Positions 9,824-18,237 of a stretch of DNA of 56,358 nucleotides are shown here, one piece after another (the stretch's first letter is position 1; every line of letters begins with the position of its first letter). This DNA is from Calothrix sp. CSU_2_0 (GTDB lineage Bacteria > Cyanobacteriota > Cyanobacteriia > Cyanobacteriales > Nostocaceae). The notes below the pieces were generated by a model. That model did no database searches, was not told the DNA's origin, and worked only from the letters and a program-made list of their open reading frames with translations. The position numbers were made by a program, and so were the translations under genes. The DNA is taken from contig JAAUPE010000031.1 in NCBI GenBank assembly GCA_012034595.1, positions 1-56,358 on the forward strand, written 5' to 3'.

Positions 9824-10318
9824 TTAAATAATCTCAAACTCGATTTGGTGACTATTCAAAAAATTATGGGTGAAATGGTCAGTAACATTTGTATCACTCA
9901 ATTCTAAATTATAAAAATCTACTACATCATGATTAAAATATGGTCCTGCGTGCCAAGTTCCCACGTTTAATTTAATAAAGCAATTTCCAGGAATTTGAAA
10001 AGCTTTTATTTTTGCTAATTCCGGTTCATTGATATGATTATTAGATGGACAAACAGCAATTAGCCAATCTTTTCCTTCTAAAGCTCCTAAACATTGGGTA
10101 CATTGAATATGTCGTGTAATAGTATGAAATTTCCTACCCCGTTTTTGCAAACGCATAATATAAAAACGGGGAATACCTTTATCAATTATTAATTGAGCAT
10201 CTTCACTATCAAAACTTTTTCCATCTTTACTAGCAAAAATAACCTGTCCATAAGTACTAAAATTTGCTGGTGTGATTAATTCAGCTTGAATTTGCTGTAC
10301 GATTTTTGGTGTTGCCAT
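9824..10318 (-). CDS. Ureidoglycolate lyase-like protein (AllA family)
   Basis: A 164-residue protein of the AllA cupin-like fold. Recognisable segments are ELITPANFSTYGQVI at the N-terminus, HxQCTQCLGALEGKDWLIAVCP in the middle (family pattern HxxxxQ..xPL.G), LNVGTWHAGPYF and a DFYNLEL near the end. Ureidoglycolate lyase releases urea and glyoxylate in purine catabolism. No other allantoin-pathway gene is nearby, so the physiological substrate is not supported by context. Confidence 0.8.
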   Translation of the reverse strand: MATPKIVQQIQAELITPANFSTYGQVIFASKDGKSFDSEDAQLIIDKGIPRFYIMRLQKRGRKFHTITRHIQCTQCLGALEGKDWLIAVCPSNNHINEPELAKIKAFQIPGNCFIKLNVGTWHAGPYFNHDVVDFYNLELSDTNVTDHFTHNFLNSHQIEFEII

Positions 10319-10439
10319 AACTTTCTAGGTGCAGAATAAAAGTAATAATTTAACCGATCGCAATGTATCGAGTGAGAATATTCGGAATGTAAATATTAAA
10401 TGCAAACCTTGATAAATATCTCTTATCTAGAATAACTAC

Positions 10440-10464
10440 TTAGCCGACTCATTCAGTCGGCTAA
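10440..10464. other. Perfect 10-bp hairpin
   Basis: TTAGCCGACT (10440-10449) and AGTCGGCTAA (10455-10464) form a perfect stem with a 5-base loop. No T-run follows on either strand, so a terminator is unlikely. It lies about 120 bases upstream of the start of the ureidoglycolate-lyase-like gene and could belong to its leader. Confidence 0.55.
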
Positions 10465-10479
10465 ACATATTAGTTAAAT

Positions 10480-10566
10480 CTCGTCTACTTTGAGATTACT
10501 TTCTTACGTCACAATAACGCATTTGAACCATTACAAACTCCGGGTTTCATCATGGATAAGGTTTAA
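10480..10566. repeat. Intergenic direct repeat, copy 1
   Basis: Shares blocks with 11100-11224: TTGAGATTACT, CTTACGTC, CATTTGAA, CTCCGGGTTTCATCATGGA and GAGGTTTAA (AAGGTTTAA here). It lies 160-250 bases upstream of the minus-strand start at 10318. Confidence 0.75.
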
Positions 10567-10574
10567 TTAATTTT

Positions 10575-10961
10575 TTAATTAACCTTAGGAATTGCATGAG
10601 GATTGCGAACTACGGGAACTTGCTCCAAAATCGCAATTATTGCAGTACGTCCTGATGCTAAACTTGTATGGCTAATAAGCTCTAAAACCCGTTTATTAAT
10701 AACCTCTTCAATCGTATTTTCAATCAAAGGCTTAATAATTTTATCTAAATCCAATCGAACCTGCTCTGCTAGATTCCCCTTTCCAGAACTTAAAAGAGTT
10801 TGCTCGGCTAATGTGACAGAATCCTCAATAGTAATTGCTAATTGCGTATCGAAGAAATGGCAAATAATTCTGCCTATTCGCTGTCCAAGTTGAGCATTAT
10901 ATAAGGAACGAATGCGGTTTGATATTTCTCTCTCTAGCTGTCCAATTGTCGGCTCTTCCAT
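10575..10961 (-). CDS. DUF2294 family protein (copy 1)
   Basis: A 128-residue cytoplasmic protein matching DUF2294: TIGQLEREISNRIRSLYNAQLG at the N-terminus, CHFFDTQLAITIEDSVTLAEQTLL in the middle and a C-terminal strand with VVRNPHAIPK. Function of the family is unknown. It is clearly paralogous to the gene at 12409-12861, sharing the TIGQLER start, the CHFFDTQL core and the end. It is flanked on both sides by copies of the same intergenic repeat. Confidence 0.8.
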   Translation of the reverse strand: MEEPTIGQLEREISNRIRSLYNAQLGQRIGRIICHFFDTQLAITIEDSVTLAEQTLLSSGKGNLAEQVRLDLDKIIKPLIENTIEEVINKRVLELISHTSLASGRTAIIAILEQVPVVRNPHAIPKVN

Positions 10962-11099
10962 TATTTTTTCATTAGATTAGCACCATCTTCTATATATACA
11001 ATATAAACAAACTTTTATCCGGTGTTGTTAATAATTAAAATATTTAAATATTTAGCTTGCAAACCTTGTCTATCTTGAGAACTCTAGTTTTCCATAAGA

Positions 11100-11224
11100 C
11101 CTTGAGATTACTACCTTACGTCGCTGTTTGACACAAAATGCGCCACGGGGAGTATCCCCATGGACACTTTTGCACATTTGAATCGCTAAAAAAACTCCGG
11201 GTTTCATCATGGACGAGGTTTAAC
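11100..11224. repeat. Intergenic direct repeat, copy 2, with internal hairpin
   Basis: Same conserved blocks as at 10480-10566, but about 40 bases longer because of an insert containing the hairpin CCACGGGGAGTATCCCCATGG (11141-11161; CCA.GGGG pairs with CCCC.TGG). It lies 140-260 bases upstream of the minus-strand DUF2294 start at 10961, the same relation copy 1 has to its own downstream gene. A weaker echo (ATTACCTTACGTC) occurs near 13391. Confidence 0.72.
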
Positions 11225-12029
11225 TATAACTAGAATGAAAATAAAAATTTATAATTCAATACAAAATGTACAAGTAAACCTAATTACCAGTAAAAAATAA
11301 AGCTACGATCGTAAGTCACTCTGAAAGGGCTATAAGTTCTACTATACTTGAATTTCATCCATTTACTGACTGCAGCTTGACTTACTTAAAAAATAAAAAT
11401 TACATGCTTTTGGTTAAATTTGTTTACTTTAATTTTCTTTATATATCCATCCTCTTTTACTAATTAATTTCCTATTCCGAGAAACCTAATTACTCTAGAA
11501 TAATGATTTAATATAGTGCGATCGCAACTTATCTGTAACATTCCATATAGTTTCTGAAAGTAACTATAAATATAACTAAATCTCACTTATATTCCAATAC
11601 AGTTCAATTAAGCATTCTTTTATTCTCTTTGCACTCATCTCTTGAATACCCCCAAAAAAGCTACAGGGTAAAAAATAACTTGCCGTTCCCACAAGAGTCC
11701 AAGCTGTACTAGAGTGTTGAGTAGCTTGCTTGGCTCCATTTAATTAATGCGATCGTAAACACGTATACAAAAATAGTAGCTATTCTTACTTTAACACTGA
11801 CTGAATATAAAAAAATATTCAAACACTTGACTACAGTAGCAGTTTATTTGCATGATATTTGCTAGGTGGATAGCTAGCTTGTAAATTTTCCCTAAAATAG
11901 CGCGAACAAGCAACCTAGCAAACAAAACGAGCATTCTAAATTTGAGCCGCATTTAGCCGCTTAGAATTAATCTCGTACATCTTGTAAGCAGAAAAAGAAA
12001 ACTTTATACAGATTTTCCTGCGTCAGTTC
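11225..12029. other. Intergenic region
   Basis: About 800 AT-rich bases with scattered GCGATCGC-type sites. No open frame, clear repeat or RNA gene could be supported. It lies between divergently oriented genes and so should contain their promoters. Confidence 0.4.
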
Positions 12030-12056
12030 TTGATGTATCAGTTTTATTTTATATAT

Positions 12057-12446
12057 ATGTCCCAACAACCCACAATTTTGGTAGTAGATCGAAGTTCGCA
12101 CGATTTGGAATTTGTCAATTCTTGTCTAAAGTCTCTCAATGTCACCTGCATTTGTACAGAAGAAGGAATTAGAACATTAGTTTTAGCGAAGTTACATAAA
12201 CCGAATATCATCTTTTTGGATACAACGTTAAGTGATTTGAATAGTAGTAAGATAGTCAGATATCTCAGGTCTAATAGTGAAACATCAAAAATTCCCATTG
12301 TTGGTTGTATTCCAGCAAAAACACAGCACAATATCGATCGGCTAATTATATCTGGAGTCAACGATTATATTCGCAAACCTTATGATATTAGTAAAATTGA
12401 AGCTTCAGTTAATCACTTTCTAGGTTGGGAGGATTCTTGTGTTTAA
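12057..12446 (+). CDS. Stand-alone response-regulator receiver protein
   Basis: A receiver-only protein. The open frame can start at TTG 12030, but ATG 12057 (MSQQPTILVVD) gives the normal receiver N-terminus at about 129 residues. It has the phospho-acceptor in NIIFLDTTLSD and the conserved Lys in IRKPYDI. The acidic pocket is incomplete: the usual DD pair after ILVV is DR here. There is no output domain, so it may relay a signal or act by binding partners. Its 3' end overlaps the convergent DUF2294 gene by 38 bases. Confidence 0.82.
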   Translation: MSQQPTILVVDRSSHDLEFVNSCLKSLNVTCICTEEGIRTLVLAKLHKPNIIFLDTTLSDLNSSKIVRYLRSNSETSKIPIVGCIPAKTQHNIDRLIISGVNDYIRKPYDISKIEASVNHFLGWEDSCV

Positions 12447-12861
12447 ACTTGGGAATTATTTCCGAGTTCCGAACATCTGGAATTACTTCCATCATGACTA
12501 AAATACCTGTGGTTCCCGTGATAAAACTAGTATGACTTACTAAATCAATCACCGAACAATTGATTGATTTCTCAATTAAGTTTTGCAGATGTGGTCTGAT
12601 AATTGCATTGATGCAATCTCTAACTACTTCTGCTAAACGCAAGTGATTATTTTCAGCAAGAGTTGCTTCAATTCGTGAAACAGAATTAGCGACGCTGATA
12701 ACCAGTTGTGTATCGAAAAAATGGCAAATAATCTTACCAGGATTTTGTCCGAGTTGAGATGTGTAAAAAGAGCGTATCTGATTAGAGATATCTCGTTCAA
12801 GTTGACCAATGGTTGGTTTTAACATTGTCATATAATTAATTTCATTCATAAATAAGAACAC
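12409..12861 (-). CDS. DUF2294 family protein (copy 2)
   Basis: A 150-residue paralog of the 10575-10961 gene: TIGQLERDISNQIRSFYTSQLGQ, then CHFFDTQLVISVANSVSRIEATL and VRNSEIIPK. The N-terminal 15 residues of the longest frame are probably not translated; a later Met (MLKPTIGQLER) matches the start of the paralog. The last 38 bases are antisense to the end of the receiver gene, so the two convergent messages overlap. Family function is unknown. Confidence 0.78.
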   Translation of the reverse strand: MFLFMNEINYMTMLKPTIGQLERDISNQIRSFYTSQLGQNPGKIICHFFDTQLVISVANSVSRIEATLAENNHLRLAEVVRDCINAIIRPHLQNLIEKSINCSVIDLVSHTSFITGTTGILVMMEVIPDVRNSEIIPKFKHKNPPNLESD

Positions 12862-14063
12862 AATTATTTTAGTAATTTTTGTAGCTTTATGATTAATAGA
12901 AATGTTGTCATAGTATACTTTTAATAAAAATATACAAAAGCAACATTAATGATTAATTATGACTTGCTCAAAAAAAACTAGTTTCTACGAAAAACATACT
13001 ATTTAAGGGCTTCCGGGAAAAGAAAATACTAATTTGTAGGGTATGTGACGCTACGATGATAATTATGCTTGCTCGATTAGTACATTATTAACAAGCAAAT
13101 CTCTGAGCTAGACAATATTTATAAAACAATAGACTTGTCCACAAATCAAGCTCAAGATAATTTAAAATCCTTATATAGCTTGGCTTTCAAATTTTGTAAC
13201 AGAAAAACCTTTATAGTTTTTGTCTGTGCTGACTTTCAAGCTAATTAGGTTCTCATTTATGGATAAGTCTAATCTGTTTTTACAACTTCATCTGTAAGTA
13301 CGGATATAAATAACATTGCTATTTTTTGATAGAAATAAATATTAAAAGCATCCCGGTAAAATGTATAGAGTTTTACTTGTATGTAATCAATTACCTTACG
13401 TCAAAAAGCTTAATTACTTAAACTTAGGCAAGTTTTACCGAGTGAGTCAAGCTTGTTACCAATTACAAAGGTATATATAGATACACTGAATCTGTCCAAA
13501 ACAAAAATGCTCTAATCCTTCGTAGGCAGTCAGCAAATTTAATCGATCGCGGTTTTATTTGTAGACTTGAGTCGCAAAACTATTATTTGCGAGCATAGAG
13601 TTCTGCTCCTTAATCTCCATCAATAACTCCAATATCATTTCCCAGCGTCAAACTTCACCAAAACTATGCGATCGCTCCAGATGGCAGTCAGTCAATACCA
13701 AACATCTGGCAATCGTTGGACGGAAATAATATCCCCACCTGTAGTATGGCGGGAAAACTTCACTAATTTTTGAATATTACTGATTTAAGTTAATCAAGAT
13801 TTATCAATTGCCAATAGGTGATTTGCGTCCTTATAAAGTATAGTAGTATGTCAGACAAATTATTGAGAACCCTATGGGTCAGGCTGATATGGGTGTATTA
13901 GTCAAGTGAATAATAAAATCGTATTCCAGAATACAAAAATGCACATGGTAATTGACTACTTCGCAATTTTGAGGCGAAAATTTAAGAGTAGGTGAACAAG
14001 CGATTTATTACTTGATTTTGTGCGAAATTTAAATATAAGTATACTATTGCGATCGTCAAATTC
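12862..14063. other. Long intergenic region
   Basis: About 1.2 kb without a convincing gene. It holds HIP1 sites, the sequence ATTACCTTACGTC near 13391 that echoes the direct repeats upstream, an imperfect inverted pair CCGGTAAAA/TTTTACCGAG (13353-13443), and a 35-codon frame from ATG 13666 that matches nothing I know. It looks like decayed sequence. Confidence 0.4.
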
Positions 14064-14534
14064 ATGGATTCTTTATTTATCAATTCGTTACTTGAAGACT
14101 TGAAAAACCCCGATGAATCAGTCCGCGAACATGCGACTCGAAAATTGTGGCGAATTTGGTTCCAGCAAAAGGGGGTTCAAGGTTTGGAAATGATTGACCG
14201 CAGTCAAAAATTGCTTGATTCGGGAAAAATTACCGAAGCAGAGGCTGCTCTAAATAAGTTACTTCGCGAACAACCAGATTTTGCCGAAGCTTGGAACCGC
14301 AGAGCATTTCTTTATTACAGCACTGGTGATTATCAGAAATCATTAATTGATTGTCACAAAGTAGTAGCTTTAAACCCCGTACATTTTGGCGCACTTCATG
14401 GTATGGGATTATGTTACGCAGCCACTGGTGAGTATGAGAAAGCCATTAAATCATTTCGTCGTGCCTTAGAAATTCAACCTTTTTCTCTGGTGAATCAAAA
14501 GTTGATTTTAGAATGTACGATGCGCTTGAGTTAG
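14064..14534 (+). CDS. TPR-repeat protein
   Basis: A 156-residue cytoplasmic protein without signal peptide. Residues 1-45 are helical (LEDLKNPDESVREHATRKLWRIW, GLEMIDRSQKLL). Residues 50-150 carry three TPR units: GKITEAEAALNKLLREQPDFAEAWNRRA, GDYQKSLIDCHKVVALNPVHFGALHGMG and GEYEKAIKSFRRALEIQPFSL. TPRs bind proteins; the partner is unknown. It stands alone between two gene-poor regions. Confidence 0.85.
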   Translation: MDSLFINSLLEDLKNPDESVREHATRKLWRIWFQQKGVQGLEMIDRSQKLLDSGKITEAEAALNKLLREQPDFAEAWNRRAFLYYSTGDYQKSLIDCHKVVALNPVHFGALHGMGLCYAATGEYEKAIKSFRRALEIQPFSLVNQKLILECTMRLS

Positions 14535-14755
14535 GGGTTTAATTTAGACTGACCAAAGGTATGAATCAAAAAGTATGTGATTAATAGCCTCAAACACCGA
14601 CATTTTCTTCGATATGGTTCATTGTTTTTAGTCAGCAGTGCCATACGCCTTTGGCGTTAAGCTAAGTCCCAAAGGGACACGCTTTGCTAAGGGTGCATCC
14701 AAGTTTTTATTTTTCCAAAAAAGGTAAATAAATTATGAGAAAGTAAGGGGAATTA
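14535..14755. repeat. Degenerate cyanobacterial intergenic repeat
   Basis: GCCATACGCCTTTGGCGTTA at 14640-14659, followed by AAGTCCCAAAGGGACACGC and GCTAAGGGTGC, contains overlapping small palindromes (ACGCCTTTGGCGT, GTCCCAAAGGGAC). It is typical of short dispersed repeats in Nostocales. There is no coding potential. Confidence 0.5.
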
Positions 14756-14920
14756 AACGCGATCGCTGCCTCATTCCAAAACAATAATATCGTCATCAAT
14801 TGGTTAAACAATCAAACTCTAGCTCCCATACTTACTTGTCTTGGAGACGGAGACGATGGAATTTGGAATATTATCCGTGAGTTTACCTTGAGAAACATCG
14901 ACACCAAATCGTCAATTATC
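14756..14920 (+). pseudogene. Fragment of an IS transposase (ISKra4-like)
   Basis: One frame reads FQNNNIVINWLNNQ and TCLGDGDDGIWNIIREF before a stop. This resembles the CLGDGHDGIWN segment of ISKra4-family transposases, which carries one catalytic Asp. Only about 50 codons remain, with no terminal inverted repeats visible. Identification is by motif recall. Confidence 0.5.
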
Positions 14921-15067
14921 AATTAAAGCCCGTGCGATCGCAAAACTAAAGGATGAAGAAAGCCGCAAACAATTACTTGATGATGCGATCGTGGTAGAGA
15001 TAGACTCAAGCAACTATTACCCGTCGGCAAAACGGTACAAATTCGAGAAATAACCAGCGATCGCTAA
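14895..15067 (+). pseudogene. Fragment of a ParB-like partition/nuclease protein
   Basis: A frame overlapping the transposase fragment reads TPNRQLSIKARAIAKLKDEE followed by SRKQLLDDAI, resembling the helix-turn-helix region of ParB/KorB-like proteins. A second frame continues with RLKQLLPVGKTVQIREIT, so there is a further frameshift. No start codon and no N-terminal domain remain. It probably descends from a plasmid or mobile element. Confidence 0.4.
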
Positions 15068-15210
15068 AGTAGAATCCTTGCCATGATGGAAAACTAAGAT
15101 TCGACTAAGGGCAAAGTAAGCGATCGCACCTATGGCATGATGGATGCGATCGCATGGACACCCAACCTAACAAAGCAATGCATCTACATAGTCACAAATT
15201 AAAAATGCGA

Positions 15211-15317
15211 TAAGCGTACGCTCCCTTTGTCCCTACTCTACGGGTTGATTTCCATTGGCGATAGCTGCCCTGTAAGGGCTAGGTAGTTACCTTCGGTGTC
15301 TATGGGACGAACGCTTA
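15211..15317. repeat. Intergenic repeat bounded by TAAGCGT/ACGCTTA
   Basis: TAAGCGT (15211-15217) and its inversion ACGCTTA (15311-15317) bound a GC-richer block with small internal palindromes (e.g. CCCTGTAAGGG). It differs in composition from its AT-rich surroundings and resembles the other non-coding palindromic repeats in this window. Confidence 0.5.
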
Positions 15318-15531
15318 ATGCCGGAGGTATACTCATCACTTTATATTACTTAAAACGTAGGAAATAATCAGTTTTTTTTGTGATATTTAAATTGTGTCGA
15401 TACAGGTTCCAGATGCATAAATTAATTTTGCTAACCCTATTAAGAAGAGTAAGGGGAAAGTTCATTTATATGAAACAACCCAGAAGTGTTTTATCAGCAC
15501 GCAACATAACTTAATTAATAGTCAAAAAAAA

Positions 15532-16035
15532 ATGAAAACTATCCACAATTCTCTTCAAAAACTTATCATTAGTACCATTCCATTATTAGCTCTGAGTTTT
15601 AGTGGGGCAATTGTCCCCGTTGTTTCTGCTCAAGTGCAAAACTTACCTGCGAAAGCTTTATCAGGTAATCAAACAATGCAAGTAGCAATGAATAATGAGA
15701 TAATCAATAGCGCAGCAACAAGCACTAGTAGTTATGTTATTGATGTTTATGTAAAATCAGATAAAAAAGGTGAGATGACTTTAGAGAACAGAAAAACTGG
15801 TGAGAAGTTAACTTTGCCAGCTACACAAGTAGATAGAGATGGCAACGTATTTAGTGCTAGTGTTACAAAGGTACAACGAATTAATAATAAGGGTTTTCTT
15901 CCCTTCATTTCTCGCCAAACTACTACCTATCTTCTCGATATACCAAAAAAAGAATTCTCTATCACCAAGCAGGCTAATTTACCTAATCGAAAAACAGTGC
16001 AAGTCGAAAAGACAGGATTTATCCTACAAAGTTGA
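15532..16035 (+). CDS. Secreted protein of unknown function
   Basis: A 167-residue protein with a clear signal peptide: basic start (MKTIHNSLQK), hydrophobic core (LIISTIPLLALSFSGAIVPVV) and cleavage after SAQ near residue 34. The mature part has a beta-rich region (SSYVIDVYVKSDKKGEMTLENRKTGEKLTLP) and no Cys. I do not recognise the family. It stands alone in a region of remnants. Confidence 0.7.
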   Translation: MKTIHNSLQKLIISTIPLLALSFSGAIVPVVSAQVQNLPAKALSGNQTMQVAMNNEIINSAATSTSSYVIDVYVKSDKKGEMTLENRKTGEKLTLPATQVDRDGNVFSASVTKVQRINNKGFLPFISRQTTTYLLDIPKKEFSITKQANLPNRKTVQVEKTGFILQS

Positions 16036-16368
16036 AAGGAAGTTTGCTTTCTTTAATATTGATGGATGATTGATTGAATTCGTCATTTGCCATAGTTTAC
16101 CACGGGAAAGTATCCACAATTATTAAGACTAGCAACAGGTGTAACTGCAACTTTACCCATTGCGAATACCAGCAAACGGGAAACTGATTTGTGCGATCGC
16201 TCATCAGAATCAACCTCGCGCGGAATGATTGTGATACTTTCTTTGTTATGGGAACTGAGGAAGGATTAATTTTGAATGATATACTTCAAAGTTGATACGG
16301 GTGGCTGGTAAAGTAAGGCTAAAAGCTAATACTCCCAAAAGATTACAAAAAGAGCGATCGCAAAATCT
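16036..16368. other. Intergenic region with decayed coding sequence
   Basis: One frame from about 16109 is open for about 50 codons (YPQLLRLATGVTATLPIAN, then SSESTSRGMIVILSLLWELR) without a start codon. It looks like a gene fragment whose family I cannot name. Nothing else is seen. Confidence 0.35.
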
Positions 16369-16677
16369 TTTGATAGTTTATTTCGCTACGATTTTCCAGA
16401 GGGACAGTTAATTCTCCGCCAGCAAATCACTAAAGTGTTGATTCAGCAAGGGCTTGAGGTTTATCCAGAAGAAGTTATCATTACTAATGGTTCAGAACAA
16501 GCAATATCATTAGCAACGAGTTATTATCTTCAACCTGATGATTGGGTCATTGTCGAAACACCAACCTACCACGGTACATTGGGTATCTTAGAAAACTTGC
16601 AGGTCAAAGTCGTTGATCGAAGAAGAGTGGAATGTTCACCATTGAGTCACTACGCTTTGGTGCAAACCATCCGCTAA
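16369..16677 (+). pseudogene. Fragment of a PLP-dependent aminotransferase
   Basis: The frame reads FPEGQLILRQQITK, then YPEEVIITNGSEQAISLA and DDWVIVETPTYHGTLGIL. This is the typical run of class I aminotransferase or MocR-type regulators around the TNGSQQAL motif. The N-terminus and the whole PLP-lysine half are missing, and the end (after residue 70 of the fragment) is foreign sequence. Non-functional remnant. Confidence 0.7.
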
Positions 16678-16684
16678 GAGCGAT

Positions 16685-17080
16685 CGCATAATCATCAGCA
16701 GTCAATCGCTATTACTAAAGACAGGTGTATTCCTAAATTTATACAGCCAAAATAATGACATCATCCCACCCAGGAGATAACTATGGCATCAGGAATAATG
16801 ATTGCAGGTGAATGGATAGCCGACGGGAATCAGCCAAATTCCAGTGGTGAGTTCCGTGAGATAAAAACAACATTTCGCGATCGCGTCACAGCAGATGGTT
16901 CTAGCGGATTTAAAGCGGAAGCCGGAAGATATCATCTTTATGTTGCTTTTATCCCCACCGGACCAATTATTGATTTTGATGAAGCGTGCGATCGCTCTTG
17001 GGATTAAGCTTTGCTTTACTGAAGTTGAGAGTATTTCGCTGCGATTCGCATAATCATCAGCAGTCGAACGCTATTACTAA
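16685..17080. repeat. 34-bp direct repeats flanking a gene fragment
   Basis: CGCATAATCATCAGCAGTC followed by CGCTATTACTAA occurs at 16685-16718 and again at 17047-17080, with three mismatches in the middle. The pair brackets the truncated glutathionyl-hydroquinone reductase gene (16783-17007). It looks like a scar of duplication or insertion. Confidence 0.75.
16783..17007 (+). pseudogene. N-terminal fragment of glutathionyl-hydroquinone reductase (YqjG-like)
   Basis: The first 50 residues match this glutathione S-transferase subfamily: FRDRVTADGSSGFKAEAGRYHLYVA. At the point where the catalytic SLACPWAHR motif should follow, the sequence turns into unrelated codons and stops at residue 74. 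A good RBS (AGGAG) precedes ATG 16783, so a short peptide could be made, but catalytic Cys and C-terminal domain are gone. Confidence 0.65.
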
Positions 17081-17121
17081 TAGTAGTCTAATCGAATATT
17101 TATTTTGATTTTTATGGAGTT

Positions 17122-17610
17122 ATGCTCATGATTTTTCATATTTCGATCGATGCTCGTAATCCATTGCAGGTTGCTACAGCTCTAGCTGAGGTTTTAAATG
17201 GCAAGGTATATAAATTTTTCACTCCTGGTAGTTACTTGGTGATGCCATTTGACAACTATGGTACTCACATTGTGGTGTTTAAAGAAGGTGATGTATGGGT
17301 TCCAGGTACTGATACCAAACCAGCCCAGGTACTCTCGGCAGAACCGACAAACTTGGTGGCTAACCATACAGCCATCGCGGTTCCCACTACCCAAGAGCAA
17401 ATCGAGCAAATCGGACAACGGCAAGGATGGCGCGTTTTGACTCGCAAGCAGGGAGAAGGGGTTCCATTCAGCGCGGTCGAGTTTTGGGTAGAGAATCGTA
17501 TCCTGTTTGAATTTTTACCACAGGAATTTGTATCCCAATATTTGCAGACCATGCAACCAGAGATAATTGAGAAAATGTTTGGACTGCCAATTCAGCTTAT
17601 GCCAGTTTAG
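17122..17610 (+). CDS. VOC/glyoxalase-like protein
   Basis: A 162-residue protein. FHISIDARNPLQVATALAEVLNG at the start, then HIVVFKEG, NHTAIAVPTTQEQIEQIGQRQGW and VEFWVENRILFEFLP, suggest a vicinal-oxygen-chelate (glyoxalase/dioxygenase) fold with paired beta-alpha-beta modules. Metal ligands cannot be assigned with confidence. The xisH remnant continues in the same frame immediately after the stop at 17608-17610. Confidence 0.6.
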   Translation: MLMIFHISIDARNPLQVATALAEVLNGKVYKFFTPGSYLVMPFDNYGTHIVVFKEGDVWVPGTDTKPAQVLSAEPTNLVANHTAIAVPTTQEQIEQIGQRQGWRVLTRKQGEGVPFSAVEFWVENRILFEFLPQEFVSQYLQTMQPEIIEKMFGLPIQLMPV

Positions 17611-17772
17611 CCTTACCTGGGTGCTTTGCATCAAGTTTATTTAGCAGTTCCATCCGAAACTTATTTGGATTTTTTTCAGCTTCCTTTTGTCCAACGCGCG
17701 ATTCAGCGCTACCAAATGAGATTGATAATTTACGATCCAAAGCGGGAGGAAATACGGCAATGGATAAAATAG
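17611..17772 (+). pseudogene. 3' remnant of xisH
   Basis: Directly after the VOC-like gene and in the same frame, about 53 codons read HQVYLAVPSETYLDFFQLP, then RAIQRYQMRLIIYDP and EEIRQWIK before TAG at 17770. This is the C-terminal half of XisH. There is no start codon and the N-terminal half is absent. The overlap with xisI at 17760 keeps the usual xisH-xisI arrangement. Confidence 0.7.
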
Positions 17773-18095
17773 AGTTATATCGGCAGTATATTAAACAAAT
17801 TTTGACTGAACATGCACAAAGCAGTTCTGAAAAAGAGACTGTGAAACCACAGTTAATTTTTGATTCTGAGAATGACCATTATCAATTAGCTTATGTTGGT
17901 TGGCAAGGAGATAAGCGTGTATTTGGTCCGGTGATGCATTTTGATATTTTAAATGGAAAAATATGGATTCAATATAATGGCACGGAAGAACTTGTTGGAG
18001 ATAGATTAGTAGAGTTGGGAGTGTCTCCTTCTGATATTGTGATTGGTTTTTATTCGCCATTTAAACGTCAATTTACAGCTTATGCTGTGGAGTAA
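17760..18095 (+). CDS. xisI: XisI-family protein (fdxN element excision controlling factor)
   Basis: A 111-residue XisI homolog: MDKIELYRQYIKQILTEHA, DHYQLAYVGWQGDKRVFGPVMHFDI, KIWIQYNGTEE and a C-terminal DIVIGFYSPFKRQFTAYAV. XisI and XisH control excision of the fdxN element in Anabaena heterocysts, but most genomes carry many stand-alone copies of unknown role. ATG 17760 overlaps the end of the xisH remnant. With xisH truncated, the pair is probably non-functional even though xisI is intact. Confidence 0.9.
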   Translation: MDKIELYRQYIKQILTEHAQSSSEKETVKPQLIFDSENDHYQLAYVGWQGDKRVFGPVMHFDILNGKIWIQYNGTEELVGDRLVELGVSPSDIVIGFYSPFKRQFTAYAVE

Positions 18096-18131
18096 ATTTG
18101 AGATAAATTCTTTGGTTCAGTTGAAATTATT

Positions 18132-18224
18132 ATGAAAAATTATTCTTTAAAAACAACTTTGCTTAGTTTGATGTTTGCGATCGCGACTACTACGGGAACT
18201 CATCCCAAGTATTTCAAAAATTAA
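18132..18224 (+). pseudogene. Truncated exported-protein start (30 codons)
   Basis: ATG 18132 begins a signal-peptide-like sequence (MKNYSLKTTLLSLMFAIATTT) and stops after 30 codons, just before the convergent caspase-like gene ends. It looks like the 5' end of a lost secreted-protein gene. Confidence 0.4.
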
Positions 18225-18237
18225 AGTCAAAAATAAT

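Noticed and set aside
10440-10464. Rho-independent terminator
   Set aside because: The stem is perfect but no T-run follows on either strand.
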